Source: Chrysomallon squamiferum (lineage: Eukaryota; Mollusca; Gastropoda; Neomphalida; Peltospiridae). From it: a stretch of 64,000 bases of DNA. Below the pieces are notes generated by a model. It made no database searches, was not told where the DNA came from, and was given only the letters and a program-made list of their open reading frames with translations. The translations under genes and the position numbers were made by a program. This document shows, in pieces, positions 57,783-61,825 of this stretch; the stretch's first letter is position 1, and the number at the start of each line of letters is the position of its first letter. The stretch covers positions 29,397,136-29,461,135 of the forward strand of contig CM022673.1 in the NCBI GenBank assembly GCA_012295275.1, read 5' to 3'.

Positions 57783-60700
57783 TGTACAGTTTAATCATTA
57801 TGCTAACAGCTGTGCTATTTTCTATTTTATAAGGTATGTTAGATTAAATATTCTATAAATTATCCCACACCTATTGAAATAGCAGTCTGATTTATAACAT
57901 CCTGGCATTATCAGTGGCACTTATCCTATAAGATCAATGTAAACTTTACTATCACCTTTTTAAACAGGTGACAAACCAGCCACATATATTTCTTTTTATA
58001 TCATTTACTAACTTTAGTCAAATTTAAGACTTGCTTTGGCTCAGTTTATTCATAATAATCCTTTTTTATATTTATATATCACATAATCTGATGTTATTAG
58101 TACAAGACGTCTCTGCTTATGAACACGTTCAGTTCAGAGCAGTTGCTGTAAGTCTGTTTGTTTGTAAGTCCAACATAAATATGTATCCAATATTAGACAG
58201 TAATGTAGTATTAATGAAAGTATGAACATAATGAAAACCTAGAAATGTATACAGTATGTTAATACAGGAAAAATATTGTGTACACCAAAAAAAAAAAAAA
58301 AACATTTTTTTTTTTTTAATAAGTGTAATAAATAAAATAAAGTTTATAATATCTTGAACAGAAATCATGGAACAGTTCATACTGAACAAACAGGAAATGT
58401 TCACTATTTTTTTCACCTCATTCTACTTTCTTCATTATGTCCACTTTTTTTTTCTGCTGTGTTGGCTTTTAATCCTTAACATTAACTCTAGCTTCACCAC
58501 TGCTTTTGCAGTTAACATCATAAAAGTGGTTTACTAAATCACAAATAACACAAAATGTATGGTGAGAGCACAATCATGTGTATGAACAATGCATCTAGTG
58601 TAAGATACATTTCAGTATATCCTGGTGCTTCATGGGTGTCAGTATATATGTATGTATGTTTCAATGTGTGTGTGTGTGTGTGTGTGTGTGGGTGTGTGTG
58701 CATGTGTGTGTGTGTGTGTGTGTCTGTGTATATCCATCTATATATGTATGTATTAGTTATGTATGTATGAATGTAGTTATGGATGTGTTTATTTATGTAC
58801 CATATATAGACATATAAAACTTACCTATCATAGCAGTAAGCCCTATCCACTGCCTTCCAACCACTTGTGTTATTGTGACAACTGCAATCACTTCCCCACT
58901 GCACGTTGACAAATGTGAACCTGTCAAGAAAAGAAAATTAAACAGAAATCTGTTAAATTCAAGACTAAAATAACTCCAGCATTGTGCTATACAAATCTCG
59001 ATATCAGTTTAGAAATGAGGAGTTGTATTTAAGTGGGTCAACAACAAACCGATAACTGAAATATCAAGGTAATTTGTCAAACATTTGTTTTCCAATTTCC
59101 TCATAGATCTGCCAAAGCATAATCTGCGGCTGAACTGCGGTAGAAAACTTGGTTATTCCATCGCCTTAAAATCAATAGAAGTGTGTAGTTAGGCACATTC
59201 ATGCATAATAATAACAATAAATAAGTGAGATTTTCCTTCATGAATGGTGTAAAATAATACTATAATTAGACAGCATAACAACCTTTATTATATCTGCCAA
59301 GGGAAAATTTAAATATCTTCTCTTATATTCTTTTACCTCCACTGTTATAATTTCAAACTGAGACATGATAAGTCACAAGATCAATCTTTTTCAGAGCATC
59401 CATGTGGTTATTTCCCAATCCAACCACTCTGCCATAACTATTTTACTGAATGACATGGTTTGTGTTTTCCTGTTTATGAACAGGTTCTTAGAAGTGCCAT
59501 TTAACTGCTAATTGATACAAAAAGCTTTTTTGTGCAGCAAAATCAGATTTATAATAATTATTATTATACAAAAATAACAGAATCTTACTTAATAGAATTA
59601 AACAGGAAAATAAAATATAGTGGACCAAAAAATATCCATTAATTTATTTATAATATCTATCAGTATAACTAGCATAAACAAATATCATAAATAATAATTA
59701 ATGACAGGGTATATTTAATTATAATAATATATCATCATCATAGTCATCAGTTATTACTACTTCTGCTACCACTATAACTATTATTACTGCTGTTAATACT
59801 ATTATTATACCATAGCATGACCACCACAACCTTTATTATTAATAGCTTTATTATTAGTAATCACAGTGAAAGTAGGAGGAATATAACAGTGTTAGTAACC
59901 AGTTTACAGTTTGGTTATGTAATTTTAGTATTCACTGAAATATCAGTATTTACAAGTTATATAGATGAGATAAGTAAAAAATTTAAAAACATGTTAAGAG
60001 AAACAATATCTTATTATTAGATATTTTCATAACCTATTTAATTATAAATACTGAAATAATAGGTATAACAGCTTTGAAAAATAACTATTAAAAAAGTCCA
60101 AACAAAACCCAACAAAATAACTAAATCTATTTGCAGGCACACTTTTCTAATTAATGTTTTGTCGTGTTTTTTCTGACTAAACTCATGGATTCAGTCATCA
60201 TTTTTTGTTCTTTTTTATGATTATTTCAGGTAAATTTGTTTATTTGCATGCATATTGTGCCAGGTTATAAAGCATAGCTGTTAACATGGTTTTTAAATTA
60301 AATTCTTCTGGTGAGATATAGGCCATTTACAAAGATAATTTTTTTTTTTTTTTTTCTTTAATGAATAATGAAATCATTAATTTAGCAAGATACAAAGTAC
60401 ACATTATTTTCAAGCTGTAAGTTGATTTAAAATGTTTCTGCATTAAACCATAAAAGGATTAGCACAGAAACTTTATATTATTTTAATACAAATGGTTAAT
60501 GAGAATGTAATTTTATAGTTTTAATAAAAAAGAAGATGATATTTCTCCAAACTACTTTAAAAAGTCAATAAAATTACTATTTAATTTTTGCCATGAATAA
60601 AAAAAATGAAATCTATCAAAATTTAAAAACAAAATTCAAATTCAATGTAGAAAATACTAATACATGCAGGCAGCATAACCATTAAAATAACAATATTAAA

Positions 60701-61779
60701 TTTTAATAATAAATAAAACAATAAAAAAATTTACAACACCAATTAACCAATTCATTATCATCTTACATTTTTTTTTTTTTCTTTTTTTTTTTTTTTTCTA
60801 AATTTAATCTATAATCTTAAAGTTACCTGAGGAGATTACTGGTTTAACTTGTCAAGATGTTTTCTGATGTTTGAACCAAAACACAAAAATCGACAGCAAA
60901 ACTATAAAATAATCCACCTGGCATAAACAAAGCAATATTTTCTGAAAGAACCGACAACAAAGGCTTTGAGCCAATTACAAATTTACCATGACAGCAACAC
61001 AAGTGGGTGACATTATAATTAAGGTTTGTTTTCACAAACCATTCATCGCAGCTAACATGGACAAGATTTATTACAGTAAGTTCACACATAATGTGGGAAC
61101 TTTCTTTTACAATGAAATGGAGACCTTCAGTTTGTGAAATGGATCTGCATGCAACATGGACACCTTGTTAAAGAAAGGTACTCTGTTCCTAGCAACCGTA
61201 TTTTGAAAAAATAAAAAATAAAAAATATATAACATTTGACCTGAACCAACAAAAAGATAACAGAAAAACCAGTCGAAGTAGCAATTATAAAGGATCACAC
61301 AAACTCTTCCTCTAACAAACGACTTCTCTGTAATTATGTCATTCACACATCATCAATGACAATTCTCAAAATTACAGTAATTTAGCTAAAGATACAGATA
61401 TCACATCAGCACCTTCTGTTTAATTCAAATGAATCAAACTTTTAAAATATAATGAATACATTACTGACACTGCAGAACTTTTTTTTAATTAACTGATGGG
61501 TCTTGACTTAAATTTCATTCCAGGTAATGTTTTAATTAACCTTTAATACTATTTCTCCACCGAAATGAAATGAAATTTAAGGATCAGTGAAATCAATCCT
61601 TTTCACCAAATAAAAATACTTACAAGATGGTGTTGAATAATAACTAATCATATTCAGTAGGTGAACAATAATTACAGAAAAAGTTAGAATTACCAAATCA
61701 TACTTTTAAAAGTATGCTGTTGTTGTTGTTTTTTTTATACAAAGAAAAAAAGTAAGATTTACAAAGGCTAAAAGACAAT

Positions 61780-61825
<46 letters not shown>

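Larger units (their letters stand above)
56786..58824. other. Intron 2 (exon 2 to exon 3), 2.0 kb
   Basis: Contains poly-T (57103-57127), (TG)n (57749-57780), adjacent poly-A and poly-T (58287-58317) and a TG/TATG block (58665-58729). No further exon is needed, as exons 2 and 3 join within the WSC domain. Confidence 0.75.
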
